From an uncultured Campylobacter sp. (GTDB taxonomy: Bacteria; Campylobacterota; Campylobacteria; Campylobacterales; Campylobacteraceae), in the NCBI GenBank assembly GCA_934728065.1, contig CAKVDW010000007.1, forward strand, positions 1 to 64,000: 64,000 nucleotides of DNA, given 5' to 3'. Position numbers and translations under genes: made by a program. Position 1 is the first letter of the stretch; every line of letters starts with the position of its first letter. Of the stretch, positions 37,265 through 46,020 are shown in pieces. A model generated the notes under the pieces. It did no database searches. It saw only the letters and a list, made by a program, of their open reading frames with translations, and was not told the origin of the DNA.

Positions 37265-38326
37265 TCACACTGCGCGTAAAATTTCCTCAAAGGCTATGCA
37301 AAACTGCTTTAAGCCATCATCAAGTAAGAACTCACAAGCCTTTTCAAGCTCATCAGCCCTTAAATTTTTGTTAAGTTTAACATAAATTTCGCTTTGGCTT
37401 AAAGGGGTTTTAAAATTCACATTGCACGGCGAATTTAAGGGGGTTTTGGCTAAATTTGCGCTGTTTTTCGCGCTTGCAAGTGAGCTATTTTTACAAAGCG
37501 TTTTGCCCTTAAAAGCGCGCAAAGCGTCCATAGGCGCGGTGTTTATGCACTCATCAAAGAAAAGCTCTTTTATGTAAAAATCCTTTGGCAAGTCATCTCC
37601 CTTTACGCCCGTGCTGGCAAAAAGCGTGCGAATGCGTGGCTCATTTTGCGCGTGGATATACTCATAACAAAGGCTAGCGTTTAAAATCCCAAGCTCGTTT
37701 TTATCAACCACGCGCGCGTTTAAAAGCCTGTCAAAGCGGCTTACAAAAACGCTGATAACGCCTTGTGGCTCGTTTAAATTTCCGCTTTTAAGCGCGTTTG
37801 CGTTTTTGGCGCGAAACTTTTTAAGCCCTAAATTTAGGGCATTAAAGCAGTCTTTTGCCTGCTGTAAAGAAAAAATCAAAGTCGCATTCACGCTTATGCC
37901 CTCGCTCATAAGCTCGCTCATCACCTCGTAACTTTGCGCTGTGGCTGGGATTTTCATCATCACATTTTCTTTGCTTATCACGCTAAAAAGCCGCTTTGCC
38001 TCGCCCAAGCTCAAAGCCGCATTGTCGTGCAGTCTTGGGTCGATTTCAAGGCTTACAAAGCCGTCATTTTTTTGATGAAAATTTAAAGCAAGCTTGTCCG
38101 CTGCCTTTTGTATGTCTAAAATCGCTAAATTTTCGTAAATCGCCTTTGGCTTTTGCCCTTTAAATTTAGCAAGTTGCGCCTTGTAGGCTGGGGAGTTTAA
38201 AATCGCTTGTTTGAAAATGGCTGGGTTTGAAGTCGCCCCGTTTATCTTGCCGCTGCTTATCAGCTCCACAAATTCAGTGTCTAAAAAGTGATTTTCCACA
38301 AAATCACACCACAAAGAAAAGCTCAT
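37265..38326 (-). CDS. tal: Transaldolase
   Basis: Pentose-phosphate pathway enzyme, 353 residues from ATG 38326. Starts MSFSLWCDFVENHFLD; has NGATSNPAIF and the Schiff-base lysine region MKIPAT. ATG 38326 overlaps the serB stop by 4 bp and has AAAGGA 7 nt upstream; a longer frame to 38371 lies inside serB. A Ser/Asn/Lys-rich segment near the C-terminus (CKNSSLASAKNSANLAK) looks like an insertion, making the protein about 28 residues longer than the C. jejuni enzyme as I recall it. Confidence 0.92.
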   Translation of the reverse strand: MSFSLWCDFVENHFLDTEFVELISSGKINGATSNPAIFKQAILNSPAYKAQLAKFKGQKPKAIYENLAILDIQKAADKLALNFHQKNDGFVSLEIDPRLHDNAALSLGEAKRLFSVISKENVMMKIPATAQSYEVMSELMSEGISVNATLIFSLQQAKDCFNALNLGLKKFRAKNANALKSGNLNEPQGVISVFVSRFDRLLNARVVDKNELGILNASLCYEYIHAQNEPRIRTLFASTGVKGDDLPKDFYIKELFFDECINTAPMDALRAFKGKTLCKNSSLASAKNSANLAKTPLNSPCNVNFKTPLSQSEIYVKLNKNLRADELEKACEFLLDDGLKQFCIAFEEILRAV

Positions 38327-38949
38327 TGAAAGTCCTTTATAAGAAGTTTTAAGTCTTTTTGCTCCACGCACAAATCAGCGTGCGCTTTAAGCACAGGTTT
38401 AGCGCAAAAGGCGATTTTAAGCCCGCTTTCTTTAAACATAGCCAAATCATTCGCCCCGTCTCCAACGCAAGCTACTTCACTTTGAGCTAAATTTAAAAAG
38501 CGTTTCAAGCGCGCAAGCATAACGCCTTTGGAGTTGCTAAACATCATCTCTCCGCCCACAAGCCCCGTGAGCGCGCCGTTTCTAGCGTGCAAAAAATTCG
38601 CAAAGCCCAAGTCAAATTCAAGCACCTTTTGCGCCTCGTCAATGCCCTCGTGAAAGCCGCCACTAAAAACGACAACAAGAATTTTTTTGGATTTTAAATG
38701 CTCGATGAGTTCTTTTGCGCCTTGCATTAGGGGCAAATTCGCGCTGATTTGGCTCACCTGCGAACAAGGCATTCCTTTCAGCAAAGCCACTCTTTGGGTT
38801 AGGCTCTCAAAAAAGTCAAGCTCGCCGTTCATCGCTTTGTGCGTGATATCTTTAACTTTATCCCCCACGCCATAAGCGTTTGCGAGTATGTCTATGGTCT
38901 CGCCGTCCATCAGCGTGGAGTCAAAGTCAAAAACGCAAAGCTTTATCAT
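38323..38949 (-). CDS. serB: Phosphoserine phosphatase
   Basis: HAD-superfamily enzyme of serine synthesis, 208 residues. Motif I DFDSTLMDGE, motif II VFSGGFHEG, motif III/IV K...GDGANDLAM. Coupled at both ends: abuts cheW (1-bp overlap) and overlaps tal by 4 bp. Same order as C. jejuni. Confidence 0.95.
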   Translation of the reverse strand: MIKLCVFDFDSTLMDGETIDILANAYGVGDKVKDITHKAMNGELDFFESLTQRVALLKGMPCSQVSQISANLPLMQGAKELIEHLKSKKILVVVFSGGFHEGIDEAQKVLEFDLGFANFLHARNGALTGLVGGEMMFSNSKGVMLARLKRFLNLAQSEVACVGDGANDLAMFKESGLKIAFCAKPVLKAHADLCVEQKDLKLLIKDFQ

Positions 38950-39464
38950 TAAAAATTGCGTTTGAGTAAAGATTCAGCTTTGAGTATGGTTAAGATGCTA
39001 TCATCTCTTTTGCCTATGCCTAAAATCATTCCGTTGCGACTGTCTAAAGTCTGCGGTGGCGGGTCGATTTTTGAACGCGGCATTTTAATGGCTTCGGTAA
39101 GCTTGTCAATCATAAAACCAGCATTACCAACTATGCTGGTTTCATTTTCTTTGCGAAGAACGATATAGCGAGTGTTCTGTCCTACTTCAGATTTTCCAAG
39201 ATTAAAAAGTCTAGCTAAATCAATGAGTGGCATAACATTACCCCGCATATTAAACACGCCTAAGATATAATCAGGCACACTTGGAACACGAGTATAGCTT
39301 ATCGGCTTGATAATCTCTTGAATGTTAAGTATAGGAATAGCGTATTCTTCATCACCTATGATGAATCCAACAAGCTGGACTATATCATCTTTTTCTTTTG
39401 CCTCAAAAGGTTCAGCAATCTGTGCTTGCTGTTTTTTTATGACTTGGTTTAGTTTTTCGCTCAT
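38949..39464 (-). CDS. cheW: Chemotaxis coupling protein CheW
   Basis: 171 residues; links receptors to the CheA kinase. CheW domain with QLVGFIIGDEEYAIPILNIQEI, RVPSVPDYILGVFNMRGNVMPLIDL and a final KAESLLKRNF. Follows cheA by 4 bp, so stoichiometry is set within one transcript. Confidence 0.96.
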   Translation of the reverse strand: MSEKLNQVIKKQQAQIAEPFEAKEKDDIVQLVGFIIGDEEYAIPILNIQEIIKPISYTRVPSVPDYILGVFNMRGNVMPLIDLARLFNLGKSEVGQNTRYIVLRKENETSIVGNAGFMIDKLTEAIKMPRSKIDPPPQTLDSRNGMILGIGKRDDSILTILKAESLLKRNF

Positions 39465-39468
39465 CGTT

Positions 39469-41811
39469 TTATCCTAACTTTAAATTTTTCTTCACCACAT
39501 TTTCTAAATATTCAGGTGAATATGGTTTAGTGATATACTCAGTCATTCCCACTTCCACACCTCTTAAGCGGTCTGTCTTGCTGGTGCGCGAAGTAACGGC
39601 AATGAGTGGCAAATAGCGGTATTTTGAGTATTTGCGAATTTCGCCTGCAAGCGTGTAGCCGTCCATTTTAGGCATTTCTATATCAATAAGCATAGCATCT
39701 ATGTCTCTATCTTTAGCCTTTAACACCTCTAATGCCTCAACGCCGTTTGTCGCTTCAAAGATATTTACGCCCAATGGTGCAAGAGATTTTTGCATAAGGG
39801 TTCTGTCCATTTTAGAATCATCTACAATTAAGACATTGTAATCACTTGGCTTTTCTTTTGCCTTTTTGGTTTCTGATTCGATTTGAGATTTAATGTCTGT
39901 TTTAATTTGCTTAGCCAAATTCATCATAGAGCCAACATCAACGATGAGCGTAACGCCGCCATCGCCTCGTATAGTAGCTCCAGCTATGCCTTGTATGTTT
40001 TGCAAATAATCGCCCATTGACTTAATAACAATTTCTTCTTGTCCTATGAGTGAATCAATGATAACACCAAGCTTTGATTCAGCCACACCAACGATAACAA
40101 CATAAGCTTGACTTTCGCTTTCAAAGACTTGTTTGACCCCAAAGACATCAGAAAGCCTTACCAAAGAAATAACCTCATCTCTTAAGCGCAGAACATTTTT
40201 GCCCTCTATCGTGTAAATGCTATCAAGTGGCACACGCACGGTTTCAATAACGCTTGCCAAAGGTATAGCATAAACTTCTTCTTGAGTTCCAACAAGCAAG
40301 GACTGCATAATGGCGAGGGTAAGTGGAATTTTAAGCCTAAAAACACTGCCCTTGCCTAATTCGCTATCAATTTCTATGATACCATTGAGTTTTTCAATGT
40401 TGGTTTTTACCACATCCATTCCCACACCGCGCCCGCTCACGCTTGTTACTTTTTGAGCGGTAGAAAAGCCCGGTTTAAAGATAAGCGCAAAGGCTTCTTT
40501 GTCGCTCATTTGGTCAGCTTCTTTTTCGGTGATGAGATTTTTTTCTATACATTTGACCTTAAGCATATCTGCATCAAGTCCCTTGCCATCATCGGCGATT
40601 TCAATGATGATGTGGTTACCCTCGTTGTAAGCTTTAAGCTGAACTGTGCCTTTTTCTGGCTTACCAGCTTCTGCACGAACGGCTGGGTCCTCAACGCCGT
40701 GGTCGCAAGAATTTCGTATCATGTGCATAATCGGGTCGCCGATTTCCTCGATGATAGACTTGTCAAGCTCGGTTTCTTCACCACTAAGTTCAAGTTCGAT
40801 TTGTTTGCCAAGCTCACGGCTTAAATCCCGCACAACGCGTGGAAATTTGCTAAAGACCTTTGAAACAGGTTGCATTCTCGTTTTCATAACAGCTAATTGA
40901 ATGTCAGTTGTTACGATGCTTAGCGAATTAGCAACTAAATTGAGTTCTTCTAAAAATTTCTCGCCCTCATATCGCTCTTCAACATCATCATAAATCTTAA
41001 GCAAGCGGTTTTTACTGAGAACTAGCTCACCTGAAAGATTCATCAGCTGGTCAAGTCGTTTAACTTCAACGCGTATGGTTTGCTCCATAGCCGCTGGACT
41101 GTTTGCTCCACCTGCTGCTGGCACTTTTTTAGCTGCGGCAGTGGCTGGTTTAGGAGCGGCGGCTGGCTTTGGTGCAGGAGCTGGAGTTGAGCCACCGCCA
41201 CTTTGAGCCGCCTTTGCCTCTCTTCTTGCTTGGTCTTCAGCCTTACGCATCTTAAGCAAGCGTTCTATCTCAGCTTCAACTTCAGAATCACTAAGCTTAT
41301 TGACATCAATTTCTGGTTCTTGGCTTAATGGGTCTTGTTTTGGAGCTTCAGCCTTAGCAGCCTCAGTTTTAGGAGCTTCTGCTTTTGGTGCTGAAGCTTC
41401 GCCACCACTAGGCAAGGCTGTGCCTCCAGCTACGGCAAGAAGTTTTGCACAAATAGGCTCTATATCCATACCGATAGCCGTGTCGTTGCCATTGTCTCTA
41501 ATGCAAACAAGCAAAGTTTTCATTTTATCAACAGATTCAAGCACCACATCCATAACATCTGGCGTGATTTTAAGCTCGCCGTGCCTTGCTTTGTTAAGCA
41601 CATCTTCCATTTTATGAGTGAGCTTTGTTAAAACATCAAAATTTAAAAAGCTTGATGAACCTTTTACGGTGTGAGCTACACGGAAAATGCTGTTTAAAAG
41701 TTCTAAATCTTCGGGATTTGATTCAAGTTCAACCAAATCGTGGTCGATTTGCTCGATAAGCTCAAAAGCTTCAACCAAAAAATCCTCAAGTATTTCTTGC
41801 ATATCGTCCAT
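39469..41811 (-). CDS. cheA: Chemotaxis histidine kinase with fused receiver domain (CheAY)
   Basis: 780 residues. HPt domain with phospho-accepting H47 in AHTVKGSSSFL, an Ala/Pro/Lys-rich linker about 135-235, dimerisation helices, ATPase domain with HMIRNSCDHGVE (N box), DDGKGLD and GRGVGMDVV, a CheW-like regulatory domain, and a C-terminal receiver (about 655-780) with VDDSKMD, LIDIEMPKMDG and TKPYS. The fused receiver is the epsilonproteobacterial form and may act as a phosphate sink. Confidence 0.97.
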   Translation of the reverse strand: MDDMQEILEDFLVEAFELIEQIDHDLVELESNPEDLELLNSIFRVAHTVKGSSSFLNFDVLTKLTHKMEDVLNKARHGELKITPDVMDVVLESVDKMKTLLVCIRDNGNDTAIGMDIEPICAKLLAVAGGTALPSGGEASAPKAEAPKTEAAKAEAPKQDPLSQEPEIDVNKLSDSEVEAEIERLLKMRKAEDQARREAKAAQSGGGSTPAPAPKPAAAPKPATAAAKKVPAAGGANSPAAMEQTIRVEVKRLDQLMNLSGELVLSKNRLLKIYDDVEERYEGEKFLEELNLVANSLSIVTTDIQLAVMKTRMQPVSKVFSKFPRVVRDLSRELGKQIELELSGEETELDKSIIEEIGDPIMHMIRNSCDHGVEDPAVRAEAGKPEKGTVQLKAYNEGNHIIIEIADDGKGLDADMLKVKCIEKNLITEKEADQMSDKEAFALIFKPGFSTAQKVTSVSGRGVGMDVVKTNIEKLNGIIEIDSELGKGSVFRLKIPLTLAIMQSLLVGTQEEVYAIPLASVIETVRVPLDSIYTIEGKNVLRLRDEVISLVRLSDVFGVKQVFESESQAYVVIVGVAESKLGVIIDSLIGQEEIVIKSMGDYLQNIQGIAGATIRGDGGVTLIVDVGSMMNLAKQIKTDIKSQIESETKKAKEKPSDYNVLIVDDSKMDRTLMQKSLAPLGVNIFEATNGVEALEVLKAKDRDIDAMLIDIEMPKMDGYTLAGEIRKYSKYRYLPLIAVTSRTSKTDRLRGVEVGMTEYITKPYSPEYLENVVKKNLKLG

Positions 41812-41820
41812 TTTTCACTC

Positions 41821-42765
41821 CTAATTCTTATGCTCGTTGATAACACGAGCAATTTCTGAAAAAAAGTTATGGGCATCGAATTTAACTAAATATCCATCAC
41901 CGCCTGATTCTTGTATGCCTTTTTCGGTCATAAATTCATTAGAAAGTGAGGAGTTAAACACTATGGGATAACCTTTAAATCTAGCATCTTCTTTTAACCG
42001 TCTAGCAAAGTGAAAGCCGTCCATTTGAGGCATTTCAACATCGCTTACTATAATCTTTAAATGCTTTTTCAAGTCCTCTCCATACACATCATAAAGCTCA
42101 TTAATCTTTTGCAAGCCCTCAACGCCGTCTTTTGCTTCAATAACCTGAAGTCCCATTTTTTGAAGCATTGTTTTAACGCGTTTTCTTGCACTTAAGCTGT
42201 CATCTAAGGTAAGTGCTATGCCGTGAAATCTTTCTATGGCAGAATCATCAATTTCAATTCTCTCTGTATAAATTCCTAAATCCTCCACAACACTTTCTAA
42301 ATCAAGGATTAGAAGCACTTCATCATTTTCTATACGCGTAACACCTGTAATACGCCCTTTATCAAATGCACCTGAACCCGTTGAAAAGGTAGCTGGCTCT
42401 ATGTCTTTCCACGAAATACGCCGAATTCTCTTTGCCTCATGCACGATAAAGCCGATTAAAACATTACTAAATTCCGTAACGATAACTCTAGGCTTTAACA
42501 TTTGCCCCTCTGGTTCTTTAATTTGCATCCATTTAGCAAGGTTAATCACAGGCACAACCACGCCACGAAGGTCAAAGATACCCTCGATAAACTCGGGCGT
42601 TCCGGGCAACTCCGTAAGCACAGGGATTTTGATAATCTCACGCACTTTGGAGACATTTACCCCATAAACGCCCTCATAGACTTTGTCCTCGCCTTGTCTA
42701 AAGATGCGAAAATCCACAAGCTCCATTTCATTTGAGCCTGTTTTTACGATTTTTTCATCAAGCAT
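41821..42765 (-). CDS. cheV: Chemotaxis adaptor CheV
   Basis: 314 residues. CheW-like domain (about 12-165; ELPGTPEFIEGIFDLRGVVVPVINLAKW) followed by a receiver domain (about 180-310) with ALTLDDSLSARKRV, IVSDVEMPQMDGFHFA and the conserved Lys in YLVKFD. Allows receptor coupling tuned by phosphorylation. Head of the cheVAW transcript. Confidence 0.96.
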   Translation of the reverse strand: MLDEKIVKTGSNEMELVDFRIFRQGEDKVYEGVYGVNVSKVREIIKIPVLTELPGTPEFIEGIFDLRGVVVPVINLAKWMQIKEPEGQMLKPRVIVTEFSNVLIGFIVHEAKRIRRISWKDIEPATFSTGSGAFDKGRITGVTRIENDEVLLILDLESVVEDLGIYTERIEIDDSAIERFHGIALTLDDSLSARKRVKTMLQKMGLQVIEAKDGVEGLQKINELYDVYGEDLKKHLKIIVSDVEMPQMDGFHFARRLKEDARFKGYPIVFNSSLSNEFMTEKGIQESGGDGYLVKFDAHNFFSEIARVINEHKN

Positions 42766-42798
42766 TTTCTCTCCATTTTTAAAAATTCATAACTTGCA

Positions 42799-43563
42799 TT
42801 ATTCTACTACAAAAAAACTTCTCTCGTGTGCAAAAGTCGGTAAATTTATATATTTGCATTCTTTTGTGTTTAAAATCATATTTTGATGATAATGCCCCTC
42901 AACCACCAAAGCATTATCTACTCGGTAGTTGGCGTATCTTTCTTTGGCTAAATTTTCAAAGTTTTTTATTTGATAAAAAAGATTTTTCTTTTTTTGATTT
43001 GCTTTGATTTTGGCTAAAATCGCTCCAAAAAGTGCTTTATCGGCTAAATTTAGGGCTTTGAGTAAGATAGGATTTCGCAAACTTTTAAGCGCAAAGGACA
43101 AAAGCGGGGCTAAAAAAATGTCCCCGTGAGCAAGCATTACGCTTGAAACGCCCTTAAATTCAGCACCTTTGCCGACAAACTCCACTTTGTTTTCGCTAAA
43201 TTTCGCCCTTTTTGCCAGCAAATTCGCCTTGCTTTTTAGGCATAAGGGCTGATTTTCAAGGGCAAAAACCCTTACTTTGCGAAACATTTTAGCTAGGTTA
43301 AAATCGTGATTGCCCTCCACATAAAGCACCTCAACTCCCCTTGCCGCAATGCTTTCAAGCAAATTCACATAAGGGGCGGCAAAGTCGTGCGTAGGGCAAA
43401 CCTGCCCCACAAAAATTTCAAAAATATCGCCCATCAAAATAAGCTGTGGGGTTTGAATTTGCCCGTCAAAAAGCGCGTGCAAAAAGTCTAAAAAGCCCTG
43501 TCTTTGCTCATTTTCGTGCGCATCAGCGATGAAAAACGCCCCTTTTTTAAGCTCTAAATCCAA
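42799..43563 (-). CDS. lpxH: Metallophosphoesterase, UDP-2,3-diacylglucosamine hydrolase-like
   Basis: 254 residues of the calcineurin-like fold. Metal-binding blocks: FIADAHENEQ (D-x-H), LMGDIFE, EGNHDF, MLAHGDIFL and EGHYHQN. Position between cheV and greA-lpxB equals the C. jejuni gene assigned to lipid A synthesis; lpxB nearby supports that. Symbol is by position and family, so moderately sure. Confidence 0.78.
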   Translation of the reverse strand: MDLELKKGAFFIADAHENEQRQGFLDFLHALFDGQIQTPQLILMGDIFEIFVGQVCPTHDFAAPYVNLLESIAARGVEVLYVEGNHDFNLAKMFRKVRVFALENQPLCLKSKANLLAKRAKFSENKVEFVGKGAEFKGVSSVMLAHGDIFLAPLLSFALKSLRNPILLKALNLADKALFGAILAKIKANQKKKNLFYQIKNFENLAKERYANYRVDNALVVEGHYHQNMILNTKECKYINLPTFAHERSFFVVE

Positions 43564-43574
43564 ATTTTATCCTT

Positions 43575-43660
43575 AAATTTAACTTCGCACTAAAATTCAT
43601 CTAACTTCCGCCCTAAAAAATTTAACTTCACGCTAAAATTCAGCTAAATTCCACCCCAAA
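43575..43660. repeat. Tandem 43-bp direct repeat
   Basis: Two adjacent copies beginning AAATTTAACTTC (43575 and 43618), about 85% identical by eye. Follows the upstream end of lpxH; no coding meaning seen. Confidence 0.6.
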
Positions 43661-43740
43661 TTTTAGCCTTTTAAATTCTAATTTTGCCTTAAATTTAATT
43701 ACACATTGTAAATTTATCACGCTTAAATGCTAAAAAGCTT

Positions 43741-44180
43741 TGTCATTTTGAGCGTTAGCGACTAGGCGGGTTGCAAGGTATAGCCACAGCAAAAATCCAC
43801 ACCGCTTGTCATTTTGAGCAAAGTGCGTTAGCGCAAAGCGAAAAATCCATATTGTCATATTGAGCGTTAGCGAAATATCCATAGAATTTAAGACACACTT
43901 CAAATTTAAGGTAAAAAATCCACGCTTTAAAGATGCAATTCACACTTTAAATTTATGGATACTTCGGCTAACGCCTCAGTATGACAAACAAATCCTTGTC
44001 ATTTTGAGCCTTTGCAAAAAAGCAACCTAACTTGTCATATTGAGCGAATGCGAAATATCCACAAAGAAAGTTAAGACAAACTTTTTAAATTTATAGATAC
44101 TTCGCTTCGCTCAGTATGAAAGAAAATAGCCTAGTATGACAAAAATTTATCAGTATGGCAAGACAAGTCAATATGACAAG
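43741..44180. repeat. Cluster of palindromic TGTCATnTTGAGC repeats (MITE-like)
   Basis: Non-coding stretch between lpxH and greA. Direct copies of TTGTCATnTTGAGC start near 43740, 43806, 43852, 43996 and 44032; inverted copies (CTCAGTATGA) at 43957-43987 and 44095-44119, with decayed ends at 44133, 44149 and 44170. Copies at 43852 and 43957-43987 face each other to make a 136-bp imperfect palindrome, and 44032-44119 an 88-bp one. Resembles dispersed palindromic elements found between genes; no transposase seen. Confidence 0.75.
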
Positions 44181-44210
44181 AGAAAATAATTCAGCAAAAA
44201 AAGCTTGATT

Positions 44211-44699
44211 TCAGTCCAAATTCAAAGGCACATAGCTTATCGAAACGATTTCAAACTCGCTCTCGCCCTTTGGCAAACGCACCTTAAATTCATCACCCAC
44301 TTTTTTGCCAAGCATAGCACGCGCCAAAGGCGAATTTGTCGAAATGTAGCCCTTGTCTAAATTCGCCTCAGCCACGCCCACTATGGTGTAGCGGCTTTCT
44401 TTTTCCGTGTCAATATCCTGTATAACAACAGATGAGCCAAATTTAACGCTGTTATGCTTGTAGCTTGCGGGGTCGATGATTTGCGCTCGCCCTAGCAAGT
44501 CCCCAAGCTCCACGATTCGCCCCTCGATAAAGGCTTGCTTTTCGCGAGCGGCGTGATACTCGGCATTTTCTTTCAAATCCCCGTGCGAACGCGCCACATC
44601 GATTTCCTCCACCACACGCGGTCGTTCAACGCTCTTTAAATTTTCAAGCTCGCTTGCTAGTTTTTCATAGCCCATTTTACTCATCGGTTCGCTTTGCAT
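44211..44699 (-). CDS. greA: Transcription elongation factor GreA
   Basis: 162 residues; rescues backtracked RNA polymerase by stimulating transcript cleavage. N-terminal coiled coil with ENLKSVERPRVVEEIDVARS and GDLKENAEYHAAREKQAF (acidic tip), C-terminal globular domain ending in EFEIVSISYV. 3 bp after lpxB; order as in C. jejuni. Confidence 0.97.
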   Translation of the reverse strand: MQSEPMSKMGYEKLASELENLKSVERPRVVEEIDVARSHGDLKENAEYHAAREKQAFIEGRIVELGDLLGRAQIIDPASYKHNSVKFGSSVVIQDIDTEKESRYTIVGVAEANLDKGYISTNSPLARAMLGKKVGDEFKVRLPKGESEFEIVSISYVPLNLD

Positions 44700-44702
44700 T
44701 GT

Positions 44703-46004
44703 CTATCCTTTGTTTGCTAGCATTTTGGCGACATTTTTCGCGCTGCCAAAACGCAGATAATTTTTCAAAAACGATACTTTATCAAAAAATTCTTTAAAAT
44801 CAAATTTACGGTAAGCTTCAAAAAGATTTTTCGCGCTCACTTCATTTTGCAAAAATTCAGGGTTTAACTCGGTTTTGCCAGCAAAATCGCACATTATGTT
44901 CGCCAGCCCTATGTGCTTTAAGCGCACAAAAAGCCGCGCGATAAACACATCTATGGCTTTTGCCTTGTATGCAAGTATGAACGGAGTGCCTATGAGTGCG
45001 GCTTCAAGCGTGGCTGTGCCACTGCAAATAAAGGCAAAATCGCTTTTTTTAAGGGCTTGTGGCGTGTTGGTAACGACTTTAAAGCCCTTTGTGTCGCCAT
45101 AAAGCTCATCAAGGCGCGCGAGATTAAAGGGCGGCACGCAAAGGATTTTTTCGCCCTTAAAATTCAAAGCAAGCTCCCTAAAAATAGGCATTAGACGCTT
45201 TATTTCGCTACACCTTGAACCGGGCAAAAAAGAAAGAGTTTTTTTACTCTCTTCCTTGCTTAAAATCATCTCAAAATCGCTCTCATCTTTGAATTCTTTT
45301 AGCTCATCAAGCAGCGGGTGTCCTACAAAGGTGCTTTTGCTAAAAAACTGCCCATCAAAAGGCAAAATGCTAGCAAGCTCATCAAAATTCGCTTCGATGA
45401 TGGGAATTCGCCCTTTTTTCCACGCCCAAACCTGAGGCAAGATATAATAAATCTTTTTCGCCCGCACCCCAGCCGCATTTAAAGCCTTAGCAAAAGGTAT
45501 GTTAAAGGCTGGACTATCGATGCAAAGGACGGCGTCAAAGGGCTTTTGTGCATTTTGCCTTTGAAGTGCAAGGCTTGTAAGCTCTTTGATAGCGCGTTTT
45601 GCCTTAAAGATGAGCGGCAAAACCTCCACAAAGCCCATAGCCGAAAACTCGTGCGAGCTGTAAAGGGGCTTGTTGATTTTTACGCCTTTTGAATTTGGCG
45701 TATCGCCTAAATTTAAAGGCTCTTGCGGATTTGGCGCGCTATTTAAATTGAAAGTTTTTTGTGAATTTGTTTTGTCATATAAATTTAAATTTTGTGAATT
45801 TGTGTTTAAAAATTCTTGCGAATTTTGACTGAAATTTTCTTTTGTTTTTTGCTTTAAATTTGTCTCAAATTCAGCGCATAAATTCTCATCATAAATCCCG
45901 CACAGCTCAAATTCGCCATATTCAGCCCAAAAAGCCTTTAACACTTCTTTTAAATGCAAATTCGCACTCGGTTCAAGCGCGGTAACTAAAAAGGATTTAG
46001 GCAT
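44703..46004 (-). CDS. lpxB: Lipid-A-disaccharide synthase with an Asn/Gln/Lys-rich insertion
   Basis: Joins UDP-diacylglucosamine and lipid X in lipid A synthesis; peripheral membrane enzyme. 433 residues, larger than the roughly 360-380 usual. Starts [28 protein letters not shown] and [13 protein letters not shown] are family blocks. Residues about 48-111 (DNA 45672-45863), [20 protein letters not shown] and beyond, are low-complexity and split what is continuous in C. jejuni LpxB; an expansion is inferred. The frame is intact. Confidence 0.93.
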   Translation of the reverse strand: MPKSFLVTALEPSANLHLKEVLKAFWAEYGEFELCGIYDENLCAEFETNLKQKTKENFSQNSQEFLNTNSQNLNLYDKTNSQKTFNLNSAPNPQEPLNLGDTPNSKGVKINKPLYSSHEFSAMGFVEVLPLIFKAKRAIKELTSLALQRQNAQKPFDAVLCIDSPAFNIPFAKALNAAGVRAKKIYYILPQVWAWKKGRIPIIEANFDELASILPFDGQFFSKSTFVGHPLLDELKEFKDESDFEMILSKEESKKTLSFLPGSRCSEIKRLMPIFRELALNFKGEKILCVPPFNLARLDELYGDTKGFKVVTNTPQALKKSDFAFICSGTATLEAALIGTPFILAYKAKAIDVFIARLFVRLKHIGLANIMCDFAGKTELNPEFLQNEVSAKNLFEAYRKFDFKEFFDKVSFLKNYLRFGSAKNVAKMLANKG

Positions 46005-46020
46005 TTTAACCTCACTTTAA

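Noticed and set aside
43741..44180. CRISPR array
   Set aside because: Repeats are palindromic, irregularly spaced and variable in sequence, without unique equal-length spacers or cas genes.
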